From Cupriavidus sp. WKF15 (GTDB lineage Bacteria; Pseudomonadota; Gammaproteobacteria; Burkholderiales; Burkholderiaceae), in the NCBI RefSeq assembly GCF_029278605.1, contig NZ_CP119573.1, positions 2,170,001-2,234,000 on the forward strand: DNA of 64,000 bases. The letters run 5' to 3'. Shown here piece after piece: positions 1-8,227 of the stretch. Numbering within the stretch: the first letter of the stretch is position 1; each line of letters begins with the position of its first letter. Below the pieces are notes generated by a model, which worked only from the letters and a program-made list of their open reading frames with translations, searched no databases and was not told the origin of the DNA. The position numbers and the translations under genes were made by a program.

Positions 1-2128
1 CCGCGTCAGCGGCGACCAGCCCCTGCGCGGTAACGATAAAAGGATTGATCTCGAGCGTGTCCAGGCGCTCGCCCAGCTCGGCGGCCAGTTGCGACACCGT
101 GGCCAGCACCTGCGCGGCGGCATCGAGATCCACTGCGGGGTTGCCGCGATGCCCTTCGCACAACGCGGCGGCGCGGCAGTCGCGCAGCATCGCGCGCGCT
201 TGTGCGCGTGACAGCGGCGCCAGCCCGCAGGCAGTCTGGCGGAAGATCTCGACGGCAGTGCCGCCGATGCCCGCCAGCGCCACCAGCCCGAACACCGGGT
301 CGCGCCGCACGCCGACCATCACCTCGCCCCAGCCTCGCACCATGCGCGCTACCAGCACGCCTTCGAATGGCACCGGCGCGCCGCTTTCGGTGCGCGCCAG
401 GGCGACCGCTTGCGCCATGCGGTCGAAGGCATCGCGCACCGCCTGCGCATCGGCGAGGTTGAGTGCCACGCCGCCGACATCGCTCTTGTGCAGGATTTCG
501 CGCGAGCACAGCTTCACCACCACGGGATACCCAAGGCCCTCGGCAATGCGCACCGCCTCGTCCGCATCGTGCGCAAGCCCGTGCGGAGCTACCGGCACGC
601 CGGCGTCGGCGAGCAGGCGCATGGCCTCGTGCTCGGACAGCGCCGTGGCTCCACGCGGCAGCTCGCGCAGTCGCGCATCGGTCCGCGGCCCGGTCTCTGA
701 CGACGTACGCCGGGCGGACTCCAGCTCCGCCGCCTGCGCCAGCGTGGCGACGGCTTCCACGGCGTGACCAGGTTCGCGAAACACCAGGCAGCCGCGTGCT
801 TCCAGCCATTCGCGCTTGTCGTCGTCGACGATGCCGGCCAGCAGCAGCGGTGCGGCATCTGCGTCTTCGCTTAACGCACCGATGGTCTGCTGCAGCGCTG
901 GCCACAGCCGCGGCGCACTGGCGCCACCGGCGAGAAAGGCCGCCACGCAGCCGTAGGCGCCGCTGCGCGCCACGCCTGCGATGGCGTCCATGAACACGCG
1001 CGGTTGCGCCACCACCTGCCCCGTCACGTCGATCGGATTGGCGGTGCTGGCGAACGGGATCGCGGTGCGCAGCGCCTCGGCCGCGTCGTCCGGCATCGGC
1101 GGCAGCGGCAATCCCAGCTGTTCGGCACGATCGGCCATCATGATGCCCACGCCGCCCGACACGGTGACGATCGCCAGCGGCGTGGCGGCGCCGGTGCGCC
1201 CCGCTTCCCGGCGCTGCCAGGCCGCCGGCCGCCGGCCGCGGGTCAGCACATAGCCGAGCCGGAAGAACTCTTCGAGCGTATGGGCCCGGTGCACGCCGTA
1301 GGCATCGAACACCGCCTGGTACACCGCATCCTCACCAGTCAGGCTGGCCGTGTGCGACTGCGCCGAGCGCGCGCCTGCCGCCGTGGTGCCGACCTTGGTG
1401 ACCACCACCGGCTTGCCCGCCGCACGCGCCGCGGCCAGCGCCTGGCGCAGGCGCGCGCCGTCGCGGCAGCCTTCAATGTAGGCAAGGATCACGCGGGTGT
1501 TCGGGTCGTTGGCCAGCCACGCGATCACGTCGGCAACCTGCAGCCCGGCCTCGTTGCCGGTGGTGACCCAGTGGCTCAGGCCCAGCCCCGCTTCGCGCGC
1601 CAGCGCGTACGCATAGGCGCCGAAGGCCCCGCTCTGGCTGACCAGCCCGACTTCACCGACCGGCGGCACGCCGCCAAGCGGGATCGGCGAGAAGGTGGCG
1701 AACATGCGCTCGCGCAGGTTCATCGCGCCCAGGCAGTTGGGGCCCAGCAGCGTCACGCCGGCATCGCGTGCGCCGCGCGCCAGCATGTCCTGCATGCGCA
1801 CGCCGCCCTCCCCGGCTTCCGCGAAGCCTGAGGTGAAGACCACCGCGGCCCGCGTGCCGTTGCCGGCCAGCTGCGCCATCACGTCCTGGCTGGCGCTGGC
1901 CGGCACCGCCACGATCGCCAGGTCGACGGGTTCGCCGATCTCCGCCAGCGAGCCATAGGCACGCAGGCCCTGCACCTCGGCAGCGGACGGGTTGACCGGA
2001 TAGAGGCGCCCCGCATAGCCCAGTTCGCGCAGCAGCCGGATCGGCATGCCCCCCACCTTGTCCGGCTGGGTGGAAGCACCGACCACCGCGATCGAACGCG
2101 GGTACAGCAGGGAATTCAGGTCAACCAT
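1..2128 (-). CDS. ADP-forming acyl-CoA synthetase (acetate--CoA ligase family), C-terminus cut by window edge
   Basis: Open from the ATG at 2128 to the window edge, about 709 codons, so only the extreme C-terminus is missing. It starts with a Rossmann CoA-binding domain (YPRSIAVVGAS near residue 9), followed by a succinyl-CoA-ligase-like domain with GPNCLGAMN, GLVSQSGAFG and a conserved SHTASLTGED stretch near residue 255. That histidine corresponds to the phosphorylated histidine of the family. The second half is an ATP-grasp domain (VVVKLCSREILHKSDVGGV). The family makes acyl-CoA from an organic acid, ATP and CoA with ADP release. The IclR regulator lies 52 bp upstream on the same strand, and a Bug binding protein diverges, suggesting uptake and activation of one carboxylic acid. 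The substrate cannot be told from sequence. Confidence 0.85.
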   Translation of the reverse strand, partial: MVDLNSLLYPRSIAVVGASTQPDKVGGMPIRLLRELGYAGRLYPVNPSAAEVQGLRAYGSLAEIGEPVDLAIVAVPASASQDVMAQLAGNGTRAAVVFTSGFAEAGEGGVRMQDMLARGARDAGVTLLGPNCLGAMNLRERMFATFSPIPLGGVPPVGEVGLVSQSGAFGAYAYALAREAGLGLSHWVTTGNEAGLQVADVIAWLANDPNTRVILAYIEGCRDGARLRQALAAARAAGKPVVVTKVGTTAAGARSAQSHTASLTGEDAVYQAVFDAYGVHRAHTLEEFFRLGYVLTRGRRPAAWQRREAGRTGAATPLAIVTVSGGVGIMMADRAEQLGLPLPPMPDDAAEALRTAIPFASTANPIDVTGQVVAQPRVFMDAIAGVARSGAYGCVAAFLAGGASAPRLWPALQQTIGALSEDADAAPLLLAGIVDDDKREWLEARGCLVFREPGHAVEAVATLAQAAELESARRTSSETGPRTDARLRELPRGATALSEHEAMRLLADAGVPVAPHGLAHDADEAVRIAEGLGYPVVVKLCSREILHKSDVGGVALNLADAQAVRDAFDRMAQAVALARTESGAPVPFEGVLVARMVRGWGEVMVGVRRDPVFGLVALAGIGGTAVEIFRQTACGLAPLSRAQARAMLRDCRAAALCEGHRGNPAVDLDAAAQVLATVSQLAAELGERLDTLEINPFIVTAQGLVAADA

Positions 2129-2180
2129 GTGGCTGTCTCCAGGTCTTGTTTTATGGTTAGTTTCGGCCGGGCCTGGCCGG

Positions 2181-2987
2181 CTAATAGCGCAGGCCGGTGG
2201 CGGCCTCGATGGAGCGCACCATCTCCATCAGCAGCGGCGCCACCTTCTTTTCCATCATCCCGCGCTTCACCTGCGAGCCAGGCACGGCGCAGTTGAACAG
2301 CAGCGGGCGGTTCAGGTACTTGATGCGCGAATAAACGCCCACGCCGTACACGCCGACCCCGGCGTCACCCTCGTTGAGCGCGAAGCCGCGCTTGGGGTAG
2401 TGCGCGACGTTTTGGCACAGCGTGTCGTAGAACGCGGCGTACTCCTCGGGTCGCTCCTCGCGGGCGGCCACCATCAGGCTTTCGAACTGCGCCTTCGACA
2501 AGGTGCACAGGTAGGCCCGGCCCATGGCCGTGCTCAACACCGAGCGCACGGCGCCGGTTCCCGGCCGGGCCGGAGTGCCCTCGTTGTGGGTGCAGGACTG
2601 CAAGTAGGTCACGTCGAGCCGGTGCGCCACGCCCATCGACGCGGCACCCTCGATGCGGTCCGCCAGCGCCTGCATCAGTGGCCGGGCCACGTGGCGCACC
2701 TGCAGCCCGGCCAGGTACGGGTAGCCCAGCGCCAGCACCTGAGCGCTGACGAAGTACTTGTCGAGCTTGGGATCCCAGTCGAGGTAGCCCAGCTCGAACA
2801 GCGTGCGGCAAATGCGCGAGACGGTGGCGCGCGGCAGTTGCAACCGCTGCGACAGCTCGCCGTTGCCGAGCGGGCGCGGCTCGTCGATAAAGCAGCGCAG
2901 CAGGGCGAAGCCCTTGGCCAGCAGGCCGCCGAAGGACGGATCGTCGCGGCGGCGTTCGGCAATGAATTGTTCGACTGGCAGGTTCAT
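2181..2987 (-). CDS. IclR-family transcriptional regulator (PcaR/PobR-like)
   Basis: 268 aa. I chose the start at 2987 because an AGAGGA ribosome-binding site sits just upstream; a longer frame begins at 3035 without one. The N-terminal winged helix-turn-helix covers about residues 18-75 (GNGELSQRLQLPRATVSRIC). The C-terminal IclR effector domain contains GTGAVRSVLSTAMGRAYL and ends with the typical NCAVPGSQVKRGMMEKKVAP region. Proteins of this subgroup usually respond to aromatic or other organic acids. It is transcribed toward the acyl-CoA synthetase and away from the Bug gene, so it probably controls both and itself through the palindrome at 3048-3066. Confidence 0.9.
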   Translation of the reverse strand: MNLPVEQFIAERRRDDPSFGGLLAKGFALLRCFIDEPRPLGNGELSQRLQLPRATVSRICRTLFELGYLDWDPKLDKYFVSAQVLALGYPYLAGLQVRHVARPLMQALADRIEGAASMGVAHRLDVTYLQSCTHNEGTPARPGTGAVRSVLSTAMGRAYLCTLSKAQFESLMVAAREERPEEYAAFYDTLCQNVAHYPKRGFALNEGDAGVGVYGVGVYSRIKYLNRPLLFNCAVPGSQVKRGMMEKKVAPLLMEMVRSIEAATGLRY

Positions 2988-3047
2988 GGCGTTTTCCTCT
3001 TTACCCAGTCTGGACAGCGAGCCATCCAGTGTCAAAAAGCGGAATCA

Positions 3048-3066
3048 ATTTCCAAATATTGGAAAT
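3048..3066. promoter_or_regulatory. 19-bp inverted repeat, candidate IclR operator
   Basis: ATTTCCA-AATAT-TGGAAAT is a perfect 7-bp inverted repeat with a 5-bp spacer. It lies in the divergent region between the IclR gene (start 2987) and the Bug gene (start 3150), in AT-rich sequence. Its position and symmetry fit an operator for the neighbouring regulator; binding is inferred. Confidence 0.5.
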
Positions 3067-3149
3067 ATAGGCTGTCTTATTGACCCATGAGGCGTGCCGC
3101 CCATAAGGTTCTCCGGCATCGGGCACAGATTCGAAAAGGAGACAAGAAC

Positions 3150-4148
3150 ATGAATAACCGCACCCTGGCACGCCGGCGGCGAGCCTTGCTGATCACAGCC
3201 GCGGCCTTGTGCCTGCTGCCGCCTGGCGCAGGCGCCGAGGATGCCTACCCGACCAGGCCGGTGCGGCTGGTGGTGGCGTACCCGGCAGGCGGACTGACCG
3301 ACACGCTGGCGCGCGCGCTTGCGGATGGCCTCGGCAAGCGGCTTGGCCAGACCATCGTGGTTGAAAACAAGGGCGGTGCGGGCGGCATCATCGGCACAGA
3401 CCAGGCGGCCAAGGCGGCGCCCGACGGCTACACCCTGCTGCTGACCATCCCTGGCCCGATCACGTCGAACCTGGCGCTATACAAGAAGCTGCCCTACGAT
3501 CCGCGCACCGACCTGCGCCCGATTTCCGACATCGCCACCGCGCGCACCGTGCTGGCGGTCAATGCCGCCGTGCCGGTCAAGACCGTGGCCGAACTGATCG
3601 ACTACGCCAAAAAGGAACCGGGCAAGCTGCGCATGGGTTCCTGGGGGCCGGGCACCCAGCCGCATACCATCCAGACCTACATGGCCAGGAAGTACGGCGT
3701 CGACATCCTGCACGTGCCCTACCGCGGCGAGGGGCCGATGGTGACCGACCTGCTCGCCGGCCAGGTCAATGTGACCGTCGGCTCGGTCACCGCGTTGCAG
3801 CAACACTTCGCCGGCGGCAAGTTGCGGCCGATCGCAGTGACCGGACCGTGGCGCGCCAGGTCTCTGCCCGACGTGCCCACCTTTGCAGAGGCAGGCTTTC
3901 CCGACGACGCCTACCGGCTGACCGGCCCGATCACGCTGATGGCCCCGGCCAAAACGCCCCAGCCTGTCGTCGACCGCCTCGGCCGCGAGGTCAGCGCGCT
4001 GGTGAAAAGCCCGGCCTTCGCCAAGCGTGTCGAAGACATGGGGGCAGAACCGATCGGCAACACCCCGTCCGAGGCAGCCAGTGCCTACAAGGCTTACCTG
4101 CCGGTGGTGCTGAAGCTGACGGCCGACACCGGGGTCACGCTGGACTGA
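3150..4148 (+). CDS. Bug/TctC-family periplasmic solute-binding protein
   Basis: 332 aa. The start at 3150 is preceded by AAAAGGAGAC and begins a signal peptide (Arg-rich n-region, hydrophobic core, cleavage near GAGAEDAYP). The mature protein shows the Bug fold signatures: YPTRPVRLVVAYPAGGLTD, IVVENKGGAGGIIGTDQAAK, APDGYTLLLT and a C-terminal region of the tripartite tricarboxylate transporter receptor family. Such proteins bind carboxylates in the periplasm. As is common in Burkholderiales, no TctA/TctB membrane genes are adjacent, so it is an orphan receptor. It is divergent from the IclR/acyl-CoA synthetase pair, which suggests the ligand is the acid activated by that synthetase. Confidence 0.92.
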   Translation: MNNRTLARRRRALLITAAALCLLPPGAGAEDAYPTRPVRLVVAYPAGGLTDTLARALADGLGKRLGQTIVVENKGGAGGIIGTDQAAKAAPDGYTLLLTIPGPITSNLALYKKLPYDPRTDLRPISDIATARTVLAVNAAVPVKTVAELIDYAKKEPGKLRMGSWGPGTQPHTIQTYMARKYGVDILHVPYRGEGPMVTDLLAGQVNVTVGSVTALQQHFAGGKLRPIAVTGPWRARSLPDVPTFAEAGFPDDAYRLTGPITLMAPAKTPQPVVDRLGREVSALVKSPAFAKRVEDMGAEPIGNTPSEAASAYKAYLPVVLKLTADTGVTLD

Positions 4149-4193
4149 CGCCCAGCCGGAGCGCCTGCCGCAACGAGCGCGTCCAGCCGCCGG

Positions 4194-4760
4194 TCAGAGG
4201 CCGACCAGCCGGGCGAATGCCAGGGTCGAATCTTCCAGCGCGCCGCTGTTGTCGATCTCGACCACGCGGCATTGCGCCGGCACGGCAAAGGACTCATCCG
4301 CGCGCGCGAGACGCTGCACGATCGCCTCTTCGGACTCACGGCCGCGCTGGCGCAGGCGCGCGCCCAGCACTTCCGGCTTCACGCGGACATGCACGGCGCA
4401 AAGCTTCGGGTAGCGTGCCACCGCATGCGGCAGGTGCTCGCGCGAGCCATTGACGATGACCTTCAGGCCGCGCGCCAGCCACGGCTCGATCTCCAGGCCG
4501 ATGCCATAGTGCAGGCCATGGCTGCGCCAGTGCAAGGCCATGCAGCCAAGCGCGGCGCGGCGCTCGAACTCGCCAGCGGAAAGGGAGACGGAAGCCTCGT
4601 TGGCATCCGCGTCCCGCGTGATGTAGCGATGGGCCACAACCACGCGGTCGCGCGGCCCCAGGCGCGAATGCAGCGCGCGCAGCAGCGAGTCCTTGCCGCT
4701 GCCCGATGGCCCCATGACATAGAACAGGCCGGTGCCGTCGATATTCATGGGCTGGCTCAT
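4194..4760 (-). CDS. phnN: Ribose 1,5-bisphosphate phosphokinase
   Basis: 188 aa, the usual length for PhnN. It is a P-loop kinase of the guanylate-kinase type with Walker A GPSGSGKDSLL at residues 18-28 and the HYGIGLEIEPWLARG and VIVNGSREHLP segments typical of PhnN. The enzyme phosphorylates ribose 1,5-bisphosphate to PRPP, the last step of the C-P lyase pathway. The start ATG at 4760 overlaps the upstream stop codon by the ATGA arrangement, so it is translationally coupled to the DUF1045 gene. An internal ATG at 4748 is an alternative start. It is the last gene of the leftward phnF-phnM-DUF1045-phnN operon. Confidence 0.93.
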   Translation of the reverse strand: MSQPMNIDGTGLFYVMGPSGSGKDSLLRALHSRLGPRDRVVVAHRYITRDADANEASVSLSAGEFERRAALGCMALHWRSHGLHYGIGLEIEPWLARGLKVIVNGSREHLPHAVARYPKLCAVHVRVKPEVLGARLRQRGRESEEAIVQRLARADESFAVPAQCRVVEIDNSGALEDSTLAFARLVGL

Positions 4761-5470
4761 GCTTCCAGATAGGCGGTGCCGGCTCCGTCCACCACGCTGC
4801 CGTCGAAGCGGTAGTGCCTGCCGACGACGAAATCTTCACCGGCCTCCGGCTGGACGAATACGCTGATGCCGTCCACATGCAGCGGCGTTTGCAGCAGCTC
4901 CTGGCAATCGGCGGATAGTCTTGCCAGCGCGGCAACGGCATCCACGGCCGCAAGCATGCCCGTCAGCGTGATATGGAACTTGAAGGTGTCGAAGACATAG
5001 GGATAGCCCCAGGCTTCCAGCATCTGACGCTGCGCGGCCGTGAGCTGATGCGGACGGCGGCGGGCGACTTCCTCGGCGGTCGCGGGCGCGCGGAACGGCT
5101 CGAATGCCTGCACGCAGGCATCGGCCAGTGCGTGTGTTGCGCGTGCACCGGCCGTGTTCTCGTCCAGGCACCAGGCCACGAAGCCACGCAGCTCACGCAG
5201 GACCAGCGGTGCATCGATCGCGTTGTGTTCCCTGGCAAACGACCGGGCAGCCGCGTCGAGCATGGGCGCGCTGGCGCCCGTCGCCAGCCTGAACGGCGGC
5301 TTCAGGGTGGCATGCAGGCCATAGTGCGCGGGCGCGTCGATCCATGCCCGCGGCCGGTCCGGATGAGGCAGCGCGGCGCCGGTGTCGGCGTCGCGGCCGA
5401 GCCACTGGCTGCCGAACGTACGGAACGGCTCGCCGGGGGCGAGGTAGATGGCGTAGCGATGGGCTTGCAT
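4757..5470 (-). CDS. DUF1045 phosphonate-operon protein, 2H phosphoesterase-like
   Basis: 237 aa from the ATG at 5470; a GTG at 5476 overlapping the phnM stop could add two residues. It belongs to the DUF1045 family known from C-P lyase operons. In the 239-aa form two H-x-T motifs are visible, HAT at residues 55-57 and HIT at 168-170, each in a beta-strand-like context (YGLHATLKPPF, FKFHITLTGM). Paired HxT/S motifs are the hallmark of 2H cyclic phosphodiesterases (LigT-like). The C-P lyase pathway needs a phosphodiesterase for 5-phosphoribosyl 1,2-cyclic phosphate; that is normally PhnP, which is not in the window. I infer, without proof, that this protein does that job. It is coupled by overlap to phnM upstream and phnN downstream. 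Confidence 0.85.
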   Translation of the reverse strand: MQAHRYAIYLAPGEPFRTFGSQWLGRDADTGAALPHPDRPRAWIDAPAHYGLHATLKPPFRLATGASAPMLDAAARSFAREHNAIDAPLVLRELRGFVAWCLDENTAGARATHALADACVQAFEPFRAPATAEEVARRRPHQLTAAQRQMLEAWGYPYVFDTFKFHITLTGMLAAVDAVAALARLSADCQELLQTPLHVDGISVFVQPEAGEDFVVGRHYRFDGSVVDGAGTAYLEA

Positions 5471-5472
5471 GA

Positions 5473-6690
5473 TCACGCTGCCTTGCTGTCGTTGCCGGCC
5501 AGGCCCGCGCCGGAAATATCGGTCATGGGCAGCGGCATGGCGGCATGCTTCAGATGGCCGCCAACGATCGTCGCGACCACGCGCGGCAGGCCGGGCTGGC
5601 GGTCATCGACCACGATCGCGTCGGCGCGCAGGCCGGGGACCAGGGTGCCGCGGTCACGCAGGCCCGCGGCGCGCGCCGGATTGCGCGATACCAGCTTCCA
5701 GGCTCCGGGAAGGTCCACCACGCCAAGCTGCACCAGCTTGAACGCGGCCTGTAGCGGGGCCGGATAGTAGTAGTCGGACGCCAGCACCGTGCACAGCCCC
5801 GCCGATACCATTTCGGTGGCATTGGGCGCACCGGTATGACTGGTGCCGCGTACCACATTGGGCGCGCCGAACACGACGTCATCGCCGAGCTGGCGGGCCA
5901 GGCGCGCGGTCTCGACCGACAGCGGAAATTCCGCGATGCGGCAACTCTGCCCGTGGTAGCGCTGCCGCGTGGCAAGGTCCGGGTCGTCGTGCGATGCCAC
6001 GGGCAGGCCCGCGCCGCACGCCGCGGCAATCAGGCGGGACATGGCGCCCGGTACGTCTTGTTCGTGGCGGCTGGCCGCGCGCAGACGGTTGCGGAAGGTC
6101 TCCATGTCGCACTCGGCGCGCTCCGCGTATTGCAGGACCTTGCGGTCGTCGCCGATGCGGCGGACCATGGTCGGCAGGTGGTCGTTGATGGCCAGCAGCC
6201 CGACGCGCCCGGCTTCCATCCAGGCAAGTGCCGTCTCCACGCCGTCGAGATGGTAGGCCTCGAAGCGCAGGTGGACCTTGTGCGAGGCGCCGAGCACCGA
6301 TCCGAGCTGGGCCAGTGCTTCAAACATGCGCAGTGCGTAGGCCTCGCCGCGCAGCCCGCCTTCCCATGACAGCGTCACGCCGTGGAACTCGGTGGTGATG
6401 CCATGCGCGAGCAGCTGGCGGTCCACATCGAGCAGCGCGCCCGCGTATGGGAAGCTCACGCCGGGGCGCGGCATCACGGCGCGCTCGAAGGCATCGCCAT
6501 GGAGATCGACGATGCCCGGCAGCACGAGCAGGTCGCCGGCGTCGAGACACGGCCCCGCCTGCGGCATCTGCTGCGCCACGCAGCCGTCATGGAACCCCAG
6601 CGTGGCCGGGACGATGGCGCCCGTACCCAGCACGCGGCGGCCTGTAATCCCCGCGAGCGGGGCCGTGGTAGCTTGGCTAGTGATATGCAT
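5473..6690 (-). CDS. phnM: PhnM-like amidohydrolase, divergent paralogue (RPnTP diphosphatase family)
   Basis: 405 aa amidohydrolase. It has the metal-binding strand VDLHGDAFER, the VASHDD motif, FGAPNVVRGTSHTG and SDYYYPAPL, all typical of PhnM. It lacks the MDHSPGQ motif found in E. coli PhnM and in the second copy at 12420-13643; the equivalent position reads INDHLP. PhnM converts the alpha-D-ribose 1-methylphosphonate 5-triphosphate intermediate to the 5-phosphate plus pyrophosphate. This copy heads the leftward DUF1045-phnN arm downstream of phnF, so it is certainly a phosphonate gene, but its exact substrate may differ. An operator-like site lies 36 bp upstream of the start. Confidence 0.85.
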   Translation of the reverse strand: MHITSQATTAPLAGITGRRVLGTGAIVPATLGFHDGCVAQQMPQAGPCLDAGDLLVLPGIVDLHGDAFERAVMPRPGVSFPYAGALLDVDRQLLAHGITTEFHGVTLSWEGGLRGEAYALRMFEALAQLGSVLGASHKVHLRFEAYHLDGVETALAWMEAGRVGLLAINDHLPTMVRRIGDDRKVLQYAERAECDMETFRNRLRAASRHEQDVPGAMSRLIAAACGAGLPVASHDDPDLATRQRYHGQSCRIAEFPLSVETARLARQLGDDVVFGAPNVVRGTSHTGAPNATEMVSAGLCTVLASDYYYPAPLQAAFKLVQLGVVDLPGAWKLVSRNPARAAGLRDRGTLVPGLRADAIVVDDRQPGLPRVVATIVGGHLKHAAMPLPMTDISGAGLAGNDSKAA

Positions 6691-6725
6691 AGGCGATACG
6701 TTAGTGCCGGTAAATGACAGCCGGA

Positions 6726-6736
6726 TGTCTAGACCA
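6726..6736 (-). promoter_or_regulatory. Candidate PhnF operator upstream of the leftward phnM
   Basis: On the minus strand the site reads TGGTCTAGACA, containing the perfect palindrome GTCTAGAC. It resembles the TGGTATAGACCA operator described for mycobacterial PhnF (recalled from the literature). It lies between phnF and phnM, which would let PhnF control phnM-DUF1045-phnN separately from its own gene. A related core, GTATAGAC, occurs before phnG. Confidence 0.45.
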
Positions 6737-6794
6737 ATGCGACACGGCGCCGTCGTTCCCGGCGGTCACGGAATGCTTCAGGATCGCGGGCATG

Positions 6795-7529
6795 TTACTC
6801 ACTGTCGGAAACCGTGAGTTGCACCCAGTCTCCGGCAAAGCGGGTCATGCTGTACTGCAGCGGCGCACCGTCGATATCGACGTTCAGCGCCTCCACCTGC
6901 AGCACCGGGCGTGTCTTGGGCTGGTTCAGCAGCCGCGCGACCGGCGCGCTCGGCATCGACGCCGTGATGCGCGACCATTTGCGCGTGTAGTCGGCAATGC
7001 CAAAGTGTGCGAGCGCGCGCGAAATCGACAGCTTTTCGCGCAACTGCTCGGCCAGGCCGGGAAAGCGCTTGTTGTCGAAATAGTGCTCGGCGACGTCGAT
7101 GGTGCGGTCTTCGGCCTTGCCGATCATCTGCACGTGCAGGATGTCCGCGGTGCGCGGCAGGCCCAGGTGCCTGGCGATGTCGGGCGCGCGCAATACCCGG
7201 CTGTCCAGCATCTCGACATGCCCGCGCATGCCCTGCGCGGCGAGGTTCTGCGAAAAGCGCGTGCGGCGCCCGATCGCATAGTCGATCGCGTGTTCCTGCA
7301 CGAAGGTGCCACGGCCCTGCTCGATCCGCACGAGGCCGCTCAGTTCCAGCTCGCCCATGGCGCGGCGGATGGTGTGGCGGTTGACGGCGAAGCGGCTGGC
7401 CAGCTCCGGTTCCGGCGGCAGTTGTTCACCGGGGCCATAGAGCTTGTTGCGGATGTCCGCTGCCAGCGCCTCGCCAATCTGGCGCCATACCGCGACGCCG
7501 GAACCCCGTTCCACTTCTCGATCAGACAT
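6795..7529 (-). CDS. phnF: Phosphonate metabolism regulator PhnF (GntR/HutC family)
   Basis: 244 aa from the ATG at 7529; an upstream ATG at 7559 would add ten residues and neither has a strong ribosome-binding site. The N-terminal GntR winged HTH has LASRFAVNRHTIRRAMGEL and the wing GLVRIEQGRGTFV. The C-terminal UTRA domain has DILHVQMIGKAEDRTIDVAEHYF. It is divergent from phnGHIJKLM and upstream of phnM-DUF1045-phnN, the expected position for the pathway repressor. Operator-like sequences precede both arms. Confidence 0.93.
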   Translation of the reverse strand: MSDREVERGSGVAVWRQIGEALAADIRNKLYGPGEQLPPEPELASRFAVNRHTIRRAMGELELSGLVRIEQGRGTFVQEHAIDYAIGRRTRFSQNLAAQGMRGHVEMLDSRVLRAPDIARHLGLPRTADILHVQMIGKAEDRTIDVAEHYFDNKRFPGLAEQLREKLSISRALAHFGIADYTRKWSRITASMPSAPVARLLNQPKTRPVLQVEALNVDIDGAPLQYSMTRFAGDWVQLTVSDSE

Positions 7530-7668
7530 TGTCTTGCCTTGCCCTTTGTCATCAAGCATTCATCGGAGCGGATTTCACTACCGGTTCCGGTCCGTACCCG
7601 TGATTGTGCCTCAGCCCCGCCTTCGCACGGTCGAGTCCGAGCATCGGCCGGGTCCGTCACGAAAGCTT

Positions 7669-7680
7669 CATACCAGTATG
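7669..7680. promoter_or_regulatory. 12-bp inverted repeat in the phnF-phnG divergent region
   Basis: CATAC-CA-GTATG is a perfect 5-bp inverted repeat 60 bp upstream of phnG, inside the 211-bp divergent promoter region. It may be a second regulator site; its sequence does not match the TATAGAC core closely. Confidence 0.3.
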
Positions 7681-7716
7681 TTCTAGTGTCGCCGTGCTGA
7701 TACTGCTAACATCTAA

Positions 7717-7732
7717 ACGTATAGACGTATAG
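7717..7732 (+). promoter_or_regulatory. Direct repeat ACGTATAG x2, candidate PhnF operator before phnG
   Basis: The eight bases ACGTATAG occur twice back to back, ending at the AGGGG ribosome-binding site of phnG. The stretch contains GTATAGAC, the core of the mycobacterial PhnF operator, and is close to the GTCTAGAC site before the leftward phnM. A repressor here would cover the transcription start or ribosome-binding region. Confidence 0.45.
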
Positions 7733-7740
7733 GGGTGACA

Positions 7741-8226
7741 ATGCAAGACGATACCACGGCGGACGCCAACGCAGCCCGTGCTGCGTGGCTGCGCATCCTG
7801 GCGCTGGCGCCGCCGGATGCGCTCGATGCGGCCTACGCGCAACTTTCCGGTCCAGGCGGCCTGCCCGCCCACCGCCTGCTGCGCAAGCCGGAAGCCGGCA
7901 TGGCCATGGTGCGCGGCCGTGCCGGCGGCACTGGCGCCCAGTTCAACCTTGGCGAAGTCACGGTGACGCGCTGCGCCGTCGTGCTCGAAGGCGGAACCGC
8001 GGGCGGCACGGCGGGCGTCGCCTACATTCAGGGCCGCGGCACGCGCCACGCCGAGCAGGCGGCCGTGCTGGACGCCCTCCTTCAGCGCGCCGACTGGCAC
8101 CAGCGCGTGCAGGAAACGGTGCTCGGGCCGCTCGCACGGGCCCAGGCCGAACGGGCCGCAAGCCGCGCGGGCGTTGCCGCACAGACGCGCGTGGAGTTTT
8201 TCACCATGGTTCGCGGAGAAGACTGA
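7741..8226 (+). CDS. phnG: C-P lyase complex subunit PhnG
   Basis: 161 aa. The ATG at 7741 is preceded by AGGGG at 7731-7735; a GTG at 7735 is too close to that site. It carries PhnG features: AWLRILALAPPDAL, the KPEAGMAMVRGRAGGTGAQFNLGE segment (given in part) and VTRCAVVLEGG. PhnG forms the PhnGHIJ core complex, which with PhnI attaches the phosphonate to the ribose of ATP. First gene of the rightward arm, two bases before phnH starts. Confidence 0.95.
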   Translation: MQDDTTADANAARAAWLRILALAPPDALDAAYAQLSGPGGLPAHRLLRKPEAGMAMVRGRAGGTGAQFNLGEVTVTRCAVVLEGGTAGGTAGVAYIQGRGTRHAEQAAVLDALLQRADWHQRVQETVLGPLARAQAERAASRAGVAAQTRVEFFTMVRGED

Positions 8227-8227
8227 C

